NCBI GenBank assembly: GCA_963575745.1
Contig: CAUYUJ010002719.1
Location: 1-64,000 of the forward strand
Length of the DNA: 64,000 bases
From: Prorocentrum cordatum
Taxonomy: Eukaryota > Sar > Dinophyceae > Prorocentrales > Prorocentraceae
Reading direction: 5' to 3'
The position numbers and the translations under genes were made by a program. Positions 21,270 through 32,507 of this stretch are shown here, piece after piece. The notes under the pieces were generated by a model, which did not search any database, was not told the DNA's origin, and saw nothing but the letters and a program-made list of their open reading frames with translations. The first letter of the stretch is position 1. Each line of letters begins with the position of its first letter.

Positions 21270-22670
21270 ACCCAGGGACGTTAGTGGCACCCCTCCCTGG
21301 CGTCCCTGTCGCAAACTGTTTGGCTCACTCTCACCCATTTTCCCAACACATAAGTAGTACCCGAGTCTCAGCATATTCAGCGGTCGTCTGTGGATGGACG
21401 GCTATTGGGAACCAATCCAGACCCCACGTGCGCGACGCTGTGGCGAGGTGCGCCACGCGTGCCAGGCGCGCCACGCGTAGCAGGCGCGCCAGCCACCCTT
21501 GGGCCCAAGCATGCCAGGCACGTCTGGTGCGCCAGCTGCGCCACGTGCGCCGAGTGTGTCGCATGCTCCAGGTGCGCCCGGGCACATCGGGAAACATGTC
21601 GGCACCCACCGTCCCTGTCGAAAGTCAATGCGCAATCGCGGCGGAGTGGCCATCATGATGTCTGGCACGCCTGCCCTTTCAAACACCAATGCAAAGTGAT
21701 CGCGGGGTGCCCGCGCAGAATCCAGATTTAGCGCGAAGTGCAATTTGATTTGCTCTTGACAGGGATGGTGGCCCTGCGCACAGCAGGCCATTCGCTGGCA
21801 TAAGGTGCGCCCCCCGAAAATGAACCAAGATTTTGCCGCGAAGTTCACTTTGCATTGCTGTTTACAGGGATGGCGGGGGGTGCATTGTGCCAGGTGTGTC
21901 GCCGGTCGGGCTGGGGAGGGGGTGCATATACATAAAAACAGTAGTCAAGCTCCCTCGAAGGACGGCCATCTCACTCCCACTCGCCCTCCCACAACATAAG
22001 TAACACTCGAGTCTCAGCATGGGCAGGGGCCGCCATCGACCACCATCGGAAACCGATGTACACGCCAGCCAGGTGCACGACGCCCGCGAGGTGCACCGCG
22101 GGTGCCAGGGCACCCGCATCACCCCTGTCAAATAACATTGCAAAGTGATTGCGGGCCGTCCGCGCATGATCCACATTTAGCCGCAAAGTGCAATGTGTAT
22201 GGCTTTTGTCAGGGATCATGAGCCTGCACAGAGCAGTCAATATGAAGCCCCCACCCGCCGCCCCCTTCTATTTAAAACCAGTGCAGCAAAATCGCGGGGC
22301 GCCCGCGCATGAGCCAGCTTTTGCCACATGGTGTACCTTGCATTGTGCGTTGAGAGGAGCGGTGGGCCTGCGCAGGGCGAACATTTTGAGGGCACCGCCG
22401 CCGTCCCCATCAAAAAATAATGCAAAGTGATCATGGGGCGCCCGCGCGCGGTCCAGATTTTGCCGCAAAGTGTATTTTGCGTCGTGTTTTGACAGTGATG
22501 ATAGGCTTGCGCAGAGCAGTCGAAATGAGGACACCCTTGCCTTCCTTGTCAGGACCATGCGACGTGCTCACGGGGCGCTCGCGCAACGTCCAGCTGTTGC
22601 CGCAATGTGCACTTTGCAGGTCTCTGTTGACAGGGATGGCGGGGGGTGGGTCTCATTGTCCCAGGTTCGT
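21270..22670. repeat. Complex satellite, ~140-bp units inside a ~650-bp duplication
   Basis: A unit of roughly 140 bp recurs near 21686, 22131, 22269, 22412 and 22550. Landmarks are TGCAAAGTGATC, GGGGCGCCCGCGC, TTGCCGCAAAGTG, TTGACAGGGATG and CCTGCGCAGAGCAG. A further partial unit lies near 21820. A longer duplication is also visible: ACATAAGTA then CGAGTCTCAGCAT near 21350 and again near 21997. Short GCGCGCCACGCGT-like repeats lie at about 21440-21570. No coding function is supported. Confidence 0.7.
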
Positions 22671-22909
22671 CGCCAGACGGGTGGTTATCTATTGATCGGA
22701 GGTTGGGGGGTGAGATCGAAGTGGGGCGGAGAGACCCCAGTGGAGAATCGGTTTCGGTTTCGGGTTCGTGTTGCGCGCGTTGGCGAGGCGAAGCTGCGTG
22801 GGCGGGCGAGAGGAGTGAACCCTCCTCTGGCTAGGGTGCGGCGAAGACAGAAGTCTGCCCCCTCGGCCGCGTGGCGGGCGGGTGCCAGGAATGTCCCGCC
22901 GTGGTGTCG

Positions 22910-23165
22910 AGGATGCTGTCTCGTGGTGTCCCACGGTGTCCCACGGTGTCCCACGGTGTGCCGCGGTGTCCCGCGGTGTTCCGTGATGGTGTGCCGATGG
23001 TGTCACATGGTCTCCCGTGGTGTCCCGTGGTGTCCCGTGAAATCGATAGTGGCATCGACGACTGTGAGATCGATAGTGAGATCGGTAGTGACACCGATTA
23101 TGAGATCGTTACTGAGATCGATAGTGCGATCGGTAGTGAGATCGACAGCGAGATCGACATTCTGA
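22910..23165. repeat. Two adjoining short tandem arrays
   Basis: About 22915-23035 consists of GTGTCCCACG/GTGTCCCGCG units of 10-11 bp. About 23040-23165 consists of 12-bp units of GAGATCGATAGT. The second passes directly into the satellite that hosts elements A and B. Confidence 0.85.
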
Positions 23166-23659
23166 TCGAGCCCTCCAAAGCGGCCCAGAGCAGCTAAATC
23201 GAGCCCCCAGAGAGGCCCACAAAAGTTCAATCGAGCTTATTTGGAGCAGTCAAATCGAGCCTCTCCGGAACAGTCAAATCGAACCCAGAGCAGAAAAATC
23301 AAACCCGCAGAGCGGCCCACAGCAGTGACATCGAGCCTCCCTGGAGCAGTTAAATCGTCCCCCGCAGCGGCGTAGAGAAGTGAAATCGAGCCTCCCTGAA
23401 GTAATTCAATCGACCCCCGGAGCGGCCCAGAGCAGTTACGTAAATCGAACCCCTGGAGCGGCTCAGAGCAGTGAAATCAAGCCCCCTGGAGCATTTTAAT
23501 TCGACCCCCGGAGCGGCCCACAGCAGCTACATCGAACCCCCAGAGCGGCCCAGAGCAGTTGAATCTAGTTTTTTTGAAGCAGTGAAGTTAGCATCCCCAG
23601 AGCAGTTAAATCGAACCCCTGGAGCAGCCCAGCCGGAGCGGCCCAGAGCAGGTAAATCG
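23166..23659. repeat. Satellite array, left part (host of elements A and B)
   Basis: Degenerate tandem array alternating a unit of about 24 bp with AGCAGTTAAATCGAGC and a unit of about 32 bp with CCGGAGCGGCCCAGAGC. It is cut at 23659 by element A and resumes at 39453 with a repeated AATCG. Confidence 0.8.
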
Positions 23660-23931
23660 GCTCTAAAGGGAGCTGGGGCGAAGGCGAGAGATAGCGAGCG
23701 TTTGTCCGCGGCCGTTTGTGCTCAAGCGGCGGGCGGCCGAGATATGATTGCGCCGCATCGCGAGGCACATTACTTGCCATCGAGATCGAAGACATATTCG
23801 CTTTAGATGACCCGTCGCTCCCGCGACGATCTCCTACTTCTGGGACTGTCGCTATTACGGTACAACAGAGTTGGATACGGGCTTCGCCTTAGGCGAAGCT
23901 GCTGGTTGGGCTTCCCAACCCCCTTTGAACT
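23660..23931 (+). repeat. Element A 5' LTR
   Basis: 272 bp, roughly 84% identical by eye to 39181-39452. It ends GAACT directly before the primer binding site. The expected TG...CA ends are not clear. It contains a DinoSL-like stretch (23705-23726). Confidence 0.8.
23705..23726 (+). promoter_or_regulatory. DinoSL-like sequence in the element A 5' LTR
   Basis: An ungapped 22-base alignment to the dinoflagellate spliced leader matches at 17 positions, including TCCG at the 5' end, GGCC-TTT in the middle and GCTCAAG at the 3' end. The 3' LTR copy (39226-39247) matches at 16. The leader sequence is established knowledge; origin from it is inference. Confidence 0.5.
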
Positions 23932-23943
23932 TGGTAGCGGAGC
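23932..23943 (+). other. Element A primer binding site
   Basis: TGGTAGCGGAGC, complementary to a tRNA 3' end GCTCCGCTACCA, as expected for initiator tRNA-Met priming in copia elements. It directly follows the LTR and is identical to that of element C. Confidence 0.8.
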
Positions 23944-24955
23944 TGGCCTATGGTGGTCAGCTCTTGCTCTACGCCTCACCATCCACGGCAGTATGTGGTG
24001 GACTGCTGACATGGTGGAACATCAGGGCGCAGTGGGTCTGCGCGGAGGAATGTACATAACTACGCACAACCGCAAGGACATTTGCAGTGCCACCTCCGCT
24101 CTCGCGGAGGCCTCTTACATGAGTCCCATTTCCTTGCGCCTTTACACTTTTGAAGTCCATCCACCTATTCGGCACGATTTTAAAAACACCATGCATGGCA
24201 ACGTGCGATATGACATTGCGCCGCCTCTACCCCCCCACGCAGGCTCACGACAAAAACACCACAACACCCAGCCGCAAATATCCGACCACGACCTACGGGA
24301 CCACTGGATTGCATTACTCTATTTGGCTTTCTGTGGGTCGCTATCGGGCGCGCTGTGGGGCACATGCGCGGTGGAGGCGGCGCAAGAACAAACGGCCCCC
24401 ACTGGGGCCCTGCCGGTATGGTGCAGTACCTTTCCGCGACGCGAAGTCGCTTGAGAGGTGCATGTTTGGATCAACGTGACCGCGGGCAATAGGACCCCCT
24501 CCCAACAGGCTGCAGCACTACAGCGCGGTCTGGGGGGCCTCGCACGGACCATAGCCATGAGAGTTCTCCTCGCAGTCATCAGTTTTGGCGTCATCATTGG
24601 TGGCCGCCACACTGATGGCGCCACCTATTTCACGTTCCTCCTGAGTGCGAAGTCTGAGAACTTAGAAGAGGAACACCAACTTAACTCGGGAACGGCTCTC
24701 ATTGACTTTCGCGCTCGTGCGGGAGAACGGATCGAGAACGGATTGCCCGCTGCGAGGCTGAGACCGCGGGCTTTAACATCCCCAACTTCCAAATCCGGGC
24801 GGTTATCCTGTTCAGAGCCCTAGGGGCGGGGGCGTCGCGCGCGCGCGCCAACTCCCACAGCCGCTCAACCACTGCATGCCGAGGAACCAACAAATTGATG
24901 CTCTACTAGAACGCGCGAGGGCAGATGCCCACGTCGCCGAGCGAACCCCTGGCAA
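23944..24955 (+). other. Element A leader, no confident gene
   Basis: Open frames run through here (for example from inside the LTR to 24454), but I recognise no domain. It probably holds the untranslated leader and a decayed start of gag. Confidence 0.4.
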
Positions 24956-26078
24956 CACTGGTGGCATCTTTAGCCGCGGTCGCTGTGCCGAAACTTTCTG
25001 ACTCCGAGGCTGACGCAGGGCAGCCTGCCACAGACGTCTGGAATGATGATCCACAACCCACAGAGACAACCACTTGATTAGCCCAAAATTGCTGTCCGCC
25101 TGCGGAGTCGCAAGACTCTTGGGCTAGATGTCGGGGGCCGTCGGCAACGGCGGCCCCCGCGCAAGCCGCTGCCGTTGCAGGCTCAGCGGGGCAACCCGCC
25201 GAGTCTGACATGGGCTCTGGAACCGACGCCGACGCGTCATCAGATGACGAAGCGGCTGCCCGAGATTATCCCGACATGCTTCCATATCTTACAGGAGAAC
25301 AACAGGCACAATGGCTATTCCTAGGATTCCAGATAATTAACGCAGATGGAGAACATTGATGAAGAAGCTAGTTCGCAAGGCACGACACACTACCCGACGG
25401 GCACTTAGGGTGACGGGTCAGGGCTGAGGCAAGGGCGCGGGCACACGACGGCGATTGCATGGCAGAGGTATGCTGGTAGCCCCGGCATCTCTTACTGGAC
25501 CCCAGTACGAATGAATATTCTTTTGGGCGGGTAGAGGCCGTAGACACACCCTAGGACAGGGTTGGGGGCGCCGGGGCAACGCGAAAGATGCCAACGGTAA
25601 AACCATGGAATGCGACATCTGCCATGGCGCGCAACATTTCCGTCGCGAATGCCCCCGATGCGATGGGAGAGGCAGGGGCCCTTCAATACACTTGGCCCAG
25701 ACCGATTCGGACGTGCAGTGTGTCGATTGGGAGACGCAATTAGCCGACCTTGCAGACGCCCCGACTGCCGTTGCCCACTTCATGGCAGCCCGGCATCCAA
25801 GTGCTAACGTGTCCCTCGAGAGATATGCCGACGAGCTCTTCTATGAGATCTACGTTGGCCATAATGAGATCAACCTGGCAGACTGGCTGGGCCTGCCCAT
25901 CGCGGGGCAACCTGCGCAGATCGAGTTCGTTGAGGATTTCCATTTACCCGCCGATGTAGACCGCGACATGGCGGGGGCACCCGCGGATTCTGAAGGTGCA
26001 TTTCCAGCAGCGGAGGAGGGGGTGCCAGTGATGCTCCATCTTCAGGGCATTGGTAATTCGATAGACAGAGAATCATAA
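24956..26078 (+). pseudogene. Element A gag/nucleocapsid remnant with zinc knuckle
   Basis: The best-preserved part is the frame 25605-26078. It begins MECDICHGAQHFRREC, a CX2CX4HX4C zinc knuckle that in retroelement Gag proteins binds RNA. After it comes an acidic, non-repetitive stretch with helical character and the motifs IAGQPA and AGAPA. Upstream (24956-25260) another frame carries two more AGQPA motifs. Stops and frame changes separate the pieces. The expected role is packaging of element RNA in cytoplasmic particles. Confidence 0.6.
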
Positions 26079-26090
26079 GACGATGACCAT

Positions 26091-28460
26091 ATGCAGGGGA
26101 ACCCTCGAGATGCCGGTGATCTCCCCGACCGCATCCAATGCGAGCTTGGGCATGGCGAAGACCATCACTTCACGTTCGTGGCACACGAGCGGTCTCTGAG
26201 ACGCTATGAGCGGTCTACGAGCCGCCCAGTTTGGAGACGGGCGAATCGCACAGATGACGACGAAGACGAGTGGGAAGCTGAGAGTCGTCGCATGCAGCGC
26301 CCCAGTCGCAGTTACTCACCCGGGCGCTCACGCGCGCGCCCCAGCGCCCTCGCCCTCCTGACACGAGGACCCCAAGGACTCCACCAAGAAGGGGGCGCTC
26401 GCGGGGGAGCCCGCCTCAGATTGAGAACCGCCCAGCTGGGCCCGAAGCAAGAGGCGTGCATCGCCTTGTCAGCAATGAAGATCATGGGCTGGCCCGCCAG
26501 CGCATGCCCCCCAACGCGACGCAGCGCTGGCTCGACCAAGGCTGGAGCGATCATGACATGCGTCGCTGGTATTCACTGCGCGACGCCACGCGGGGCGACG
26601 ACGGCAAAATTGCTCGCGCCGAAAGGAACAAGGGCACCAGGGCGGCCTCCAACCTTGAGTGAGGAGACTTCAAGAGGGTCATCATTAGTGACCGAGAGAC
26701 CTACCGGCGCGTTGTCTGCCCCTGCGAACATGTCGCTGACCGCAGACCCGCGCGTCCGATGGGGCGACCATCAAGGAGCCTTAATAATTTCGAGAGAACA
26801 CCGTGGGTCTGGTCTCATGGAGATGGTCTGGGTCGCAGGGTGGATCCGACCAATCATTCCCCTGCTGAATGCTTGGCCAAAGCTGGTTACCAGCCGATTG
26901 CCGAGGACGAGGCCCAGCGGATCAATCGATGTTGGCAGCACCTCGACAGTCATCACCGCCTCGAGATACACGATCGAGAATATCATTCAGAGGCGGGTGA
27001 TACACCACATGCGTGGCAACCCGCTTCCTCTTCTCATGAAGGTGCCGGCCTTCCAGAGGGCGATGAAAGGGGTTGGTTGTGCGGGTCTTGCCGAAGCGGC
27101 GACTCAGCGTCCGAGTCGGAATGCACGTTGCGAGTCGGACAGCTCCCACAAGACGATCGCAAATAGCTGTCTCCAACTGGGTAACAGAAGACGTCGATCT
27201 TGCTCCAGGTACGACAGTCGCTTACAATCGCAGGGACATCGGCTGAATAACCACCCCTGTAGCGCGAAAGGTTGGCGCGGGCAGATGCGATCCGGGCAGC
27301 AAAACTGGGGTCAATATCAAGAACACGTCACTCTACAAGCCCGATGCGCAAGAAGCCCCCGAGGCGGGGGAATTTGCAGCACCATCTCCAGCGGGGACAC
27401 CCGCAGAGGAACCGCCAAAGGATCGGAAGCCCCCGAAGAAGAAATCAGGGAAGGAAACTGATCTATCCCCAACTCCGAGCACGCCAAGGTCACCTGCAGC
27501 CGACCAACAACGGGCTAAACATTAGAGAAGGGTTGGTTCGGCTGACGCCGACCCTGGGAGCAACAAGTCCCAAGTATCTGCGGGGGAACCAGCGCGGTGG
27601 CAGCTCTCCAGAGGGCCCGCAGTGGCCGCAGCAGCAGCAGCAGCGTTCCAAGGTGACAGCGCGCCCACGCCGAAGGACCTTTTATGCCTTCGCGGCCCGA
27701 CGCCTGGACAAGTCCTCGGGGGACCAGGCTGGGCGCCGTCATTGGATGGATAATCCAAAGGAGCTTCCCCATCAAAGAATGGCGCGGACGCCAAGCTGTT
27801 GCTGACTACCTCAATGGCACCAGGAGCGGCCCCAAAATTACCGCATGCCAGTGCTGCGACATCCGCGAGAAGGTAAAGGCATCTGGGAGCGCCAGCTCAG
27901 CAGCGCCTGCAGCGCCTGAGCCGGTGAGGTTGCATAGTGAACCTGCCGTTGGTCCAGCGGGGCAACCCGCTGCTACTCCTGAATCGCCCGAAGAAAGCAG
28001 GCGACGCTGGAATATTTTAGGTATTGTTAGCCAGATGGAGATCAAACCGGCGTACAGGCCCCTTGCCACTGACGGGTCTGGAGGCTGCAGAGTGGTGCAA
28101 TGTGACATCGACTGCGCCGCCGCACGCGCTGATGACGATGCCCCTGCACGTCAAGGCGTCTGCAATGTTTCGCGGAAGGAGCCTGCCTTTAAGTATGAAT
28201 CCGAGAATGGATATCATGAGGCGGTTCTTCGGACTGAACATCTCCGCGTGACGCTATTGAGCGACGCCGACAAGCGTGAATGCTCGGAATGGCTCCCTAC
28301 TGCCGCGCGGCACAAGCCATTCCACAACGATGGGCTCTCCGACCGGTTCGTCACACTTGTCACTTCAGATGACGAGCGCGACGGTTGGGTAGAATTCGGA
28401 GACTTGCTGGCCGCCCGCAGACTAGGGGGCCCGGCACCGTCGCCATTTGGGCGCCGTTAA
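26091..28460 (+). pseudogene. Element A gag-pol linker remnant
   Basis: Overlapping frames (26091-27461 and 27684-28460) hold Arg/Ser/Pro-rich sequence and repeated AGxPA motifs. Around 26915-26980 the reading SGSIDVGSTSTVITASRY resembles the active-site strand of an aspartic protease (hydrophobic-D-x-G-S/T), which would be additional to the clearer protease near 31.4 kb. The frame 27684-28460 has a more protein-like end (REPAFKYESENGYHEAVL). I do not recognise any other domain. Confidence 0.4.
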
Positions 28461-28965
28461 GAGGTGCCTTCGAGGCCGGCATTGGGCCAATCAGGCACTG
28501 GCGGTGCTTGACCTCTACGGAATGCTCGACTCCTCAGGTACGCAGAAGATCAGGCCCCAGGTAAAGAAATTCAGATTCACCAGAGAGACCCACCCGACGT
28601 GCTTCTTGCGTCCTAGTAATGGGCATAGCAATCCAGGCATTCAATGCCCAGGGCCCTTACACTCACGCACAACAGACCTGGCGGCGTCGGGGGCGCCTTC
28701 TTATTCCATTCGCGGTACAAATACCCCGAACATACTCCACGTCGGTCTTTCATGCCGCAGCGGGGACACCCCCGGGGCAAAAGGCCGGCAATTTATTCAC
28801 GGATGCCCATAATGACCCGGAGATGGGCGGATCAAATCCGGCCTGCGCATAGAGTCGAAGTGTTGATTATGGTGAGCCTCCAGAATTTTCTTCGCGACGA
28901 CTTCCCGGTTTGGCGCTCTGCCAGGCCGCGACGGCAGGATCCCGCCAAGCCGCATTGTTCAGCTC

Positions 28966-30614
28966 GTGAGCATCAGGCCTAACGATGTCCAGTGCATGCA
29001 CGATCGAGTTGGACGGGCGTGGCTGAATCCTCTGCGCACCGAAGGCAACCAGCAGGGCAGCCCGCGTGCAACTACCAATGTTCCGAGGAGTTGCTATGAG
29101 TGCCCTCTCGATGCGTCAACATTAAGAGGATGGGTGGTAGCGCAGGCTCCCTACAACCTCAAGGTCCCTGCGTCGACGCCTACGCAAGAGGTCGAACATG
29201 CATTTCTTTGCATGATGCAAGAGGCATGCCAAGCGGGGGCACCTGCGGGAGGCTCGGATGGGCCGTGGACCCCAGCCCAGAGTGCTGATTTGTCTGGCAT
29301 GACGTCCAACGGGATCACGTCCAACGACGGGCTGTATGCGAATGGCCCGTGTCGCCCCCAGGCGCAGCAGATGCCTGTGCCTGCGAGGCAACCTGCATCA
29401 TTCGCACCCATGAGCGGGGCTACGACCCCATTTGGAACTCCACAGAGCTCTGGGAGCACCAATAGTCTTCAGGCCAGGCTCCAAAGTATCAGAATGAATC
29501 CTCAGCTCTACCAGGCCTTACAAGCGACGTCGCCATTTGCTTCGCCACGGGCCACTGCAGGGCAACCTGCCATTACCGGCCACGAAGCTGCCCAGAGGGC
29601 CGAGAGCCTCATGGGGCAGCAGCAGTGGACGCATAGGCAGATGCGCGAGGCTATGCAGAGCATGCGGCGGGATGGCACCGACCTCCCGAACGCGATTTGG
29701 ACGCCTCCATGGGAATATATCCCAGATCCGAACCCATCACCGAATCACTCCAACCGATACGGGTACGTTCCAGCATTCTTCAGTCACCCGACGTACGACC
29801 CAACGGCTGTTGAAAGGCCAACGGCCCCACCTATGGACGCCCCCATGTTCCCTGACTACCACGCTCTGCTGAGACGGGCATGCCACGCATTGGCACTCAG
29901 CCCGAGAACCCGCGCACTCAGCCCGAGAACCCGCGCGTTCGGGCAACAGCTTATGACTTATACCAGTCCCAGCTTACGCGCGGCGCTGGGTATGAATCTG
30001 GTGTACCTGGCCAAGTACCTCACTACAGATACTTGGCGGCCCCCATGGACCAGGAAGTTACACGCCATGGCCCTGAGCTAGTGGCACCGTCGTCCATGGA
30101 GGAGCTGCGCCGCGAGATCCTGGCCATCCATGAGGCGCAGAAGGACAATCTCTCAATGCAGCTGGCTCGACAACGCCGCAATCAGGAACGACAGCTACGC
30201 CGCATGATGACTCGTGCGGGGGCGCCCGCTGCCCCTACACCTGCGGGGCAACCCGCTATAAGTTTAGCAGCATTGGCAGCCGTGGGATCACTTTCCGCGG
30301 CGCAGCAGATAGCACCCTCGGTCCCACCGGCTCAGTATGAGATTGGAGAGTCCACACTTGAGCGACACACGCGCATCAGGCCATCGGCAACGGCGCCAAT
30401 CAACAGCGATGGTTACCATATGTGCTATTTGCCTGGGCAACTTCGTACACCACGACAAGGTGTGGAGGCCTCAGTGTGGCCGCATATTTCATGCGCAGTG
30501 CTGGGATCGAGTGGCCCACGCACATGTGGACCGGCAGCTAGCAGGCACGCTGGAAGGTGCCGCAAGCGAGGCACCATGTGCCATCTGCCAGGGTGTCGGC
30601 CTCATCACAGCTGA
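28966..30614 (+). pseudogene. Element A AGxPA-rich, Gln/Met-rich linker
   Basis: The frame 28966-30081 and then 29880-30614 encode a Pro/Ala/Gln/Met-rich, probably disordered region with short helical pieces such as MEELRREILAIHEAQKD. AGxPA motifs recur (AGAPAGG, ARQPAS, AGQPAIT, AGAPAAP, AGQPAIS). CACTCAGCCCGAGAACCCG is present twice in tandem near 29894-29938. The two frames overlap and neither is complete. It may be a spacer between Gag and the RING/protease part. Confidence 0.45.
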
Positions 30615-31820
30615 GTTTCCGCATGCCCTTGCTGGAGACCATAATGCAACGAATCGGCATGAAGAAATATTCCGCGGGGCAAATGAGCTCAGAGACTTTC
30701 GTGAAGTGCTGAATCGCATCACGGCGATGGTGACGCGCGCCACAGTTGCCGCCGGGGCACCATCCACATATGCGGGGCAACCTGCGTTATCCTCCAGTGT
30801 GGGGCAGGCTCCAACAGCCGCAGCGCGTGCCACAGATGCGCCTATGCCTCTGGTAGCCGAATCAGCAGATAATGCAGGGGCACCTGCTGCAGCAGCACCA
30901 GCAGGGCTACCTGCCCATGATCAGTGGCTGAGGCGCACGGAGAGGGCCACTAAAAGGAGCTCGCAATGGCTCCTATCACCATGCGGCAGCATGCTCTATG
31001 GCCGAACCCGAGAGCCCAGTGAGCGCAGAACCGAAAGCCCAGTGAGCGCGCGCAGCGGCACCAGTGCTATATCTGAGTGTGATGTGCTGCGTGCGGTGCT
31101 CATGGTCAACGCGGATGGGCAGACTGCGGTGCGTGCCGACAACGACACTTTTGAGAACACGCCGCTCTCTCCGCAGTATCCCCATATGCACGACGAGTAC
31201 TCATCGGCTTGGATCTTCCAGAAGCAGCCCATCGCAGAAGAGGAGGCCAGGGGGTACATGAACGTCTTCGCGTCCTTGACAAGGGACCAGTGGGTGCTGG
31301 AACAGAGGCGCCGTAAGGGCATGCACGGCGCAACGCTGTGCGACGCCCCAGGGATATTCGGAGAACACCATGAGTTGGCCCTGGCATCGAACAGTGGGAC
31401 CATGTTAGATGGCATGCTGACTATCCTATTGGACATCGGCAGCAGTAGCAATATCATTGGTGTAAAGACTGCACAGACATTCGATCCGGTGTCACGCCCC
31501 CACGGACACGACGTCAAGAAGCTGAACCGGACGAAGAGGTTGCGCGTGTCCGGTGCGGGGCATGGAGCCGCCACCTGCGACGAGTCGCTGCATTGCAAGA
31601 TTGCATGCAAGGAGAGAGGCGACTCTGCGGGGAAACCCTCTCTTGCCAGGCTGGGCGCACATTCGGCCAACGTGGCAGAAGGTTCCGACGAGAACCTTCC
31701 TGCGATCCTGGGTCTACGGAGCATGTCTAACATGCGTGCTATCCTGATCCTGGAGCAGGGGCACGAGAAGACGATCATCCCAGGCTCAGAGATGCATAGG
31801 TTCATCCTTGCGCCAGGGCG
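30337..31820 (+). pseudogene. Element A RING-like finger and aspartic protease
   Basis: Around 30415-30600 this frame has TICAICLGNF, then QCGRIFHAQCW, then APCAICQGVG: a C-X2-C, C-X4-H-X2-C, C-X2-C series like a RING finger. The position where a RING usually has His (C-x-H) is Arg, so one ligand is missing. RING domains usually act as ubiquitin ligases or binding modules, and none belongs to a standard copia polyprotein. Downstream, TILLDIGSSSNIIG (about 31415-31460) is the aspartic protease active site, and PAILGLRSMSNMRAILIL follows later. The coding sense then shifts frame near 31820. Confidence 0.65.
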
Positions 31821-32507
31821 CTCGACCTGACGAAGACGCCTTCAGGGCACCTGGCGACCAAGGTCGACGACTTTGGGGCCGCGGCAGAGGATAATGGTTC
31901 AACGGCATTCACTGCAACAGCCAATCCTCACTGCGAAGATACGCCCCTGCTCGTCAAGGAGGCAGCCGACGTAGAGCCAACCGCGGGGCAACCTGCCTCG
32001 AGCAGCGCGGGGGCACCCGCTATCAGCGACGCCCACACGCACATGATGTCCCAGGACACCAAGGGCATTCGCTTCTCCATCAGCGAGGAGACGCTCTCCT
32101 ACGCGATCCAGTCTTTGGTGAGCAACACCCTCGCGACCTGGCATCGCAGGAACACGACGTATGGGAATGCCCCTACGCCCGCCGATCAGGACTTCGCCTT
32201 GCGCAATTTCCAGGCGACGGTCTATCAGGCCATCTACGAGGAGGGCAGCAAGTGGATGCCGCCCGACGACGCTGCAGGGACACCTGCTGGAGTGAATGCA
32301 GGGACACCTGCTGGAGTGAGTGACGCTGCCGAGGAGTTCGATATCTTCACTTCAAGCATTGGCTCAGCGGCGCATGGCACAGGCGTCTGGACGCCCCTAT
32401 CGTTGGAAAATGAGCGACGGGGGCAGGCGCGCGCCACGGCCACTCGCGCTTGCCCAGACAGGCCGAACACTGAGGTCCTGTCGGCTGGCGCGGGGACACA
32501 TGCATAG
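31821..32507 (+). pseudogene. Element A post-protease segment
   Basis: The reading continues from the protease in another frame as LDLTKTPSGHLATKVDDFG and runs on without a stop to 32507. It includes AGQPASSSAGAPA and a duplicated AGTPAGV, plus the helical segment FRFSISEETLSYAIQS-like portion near 32060-32120. This places a frameshift at about 31815-31820. From 32510 to 34580 frames are short and AT content is higher; I see no further domain, only a G run near 33950. Confidence 0.5.

Noticed and set aside
22910-23165. CRISPR-like array
   Set aside because: Units are contiguous and degenerate, without constant repeats separated by unique spacers, and the DNA is eukaryotic.
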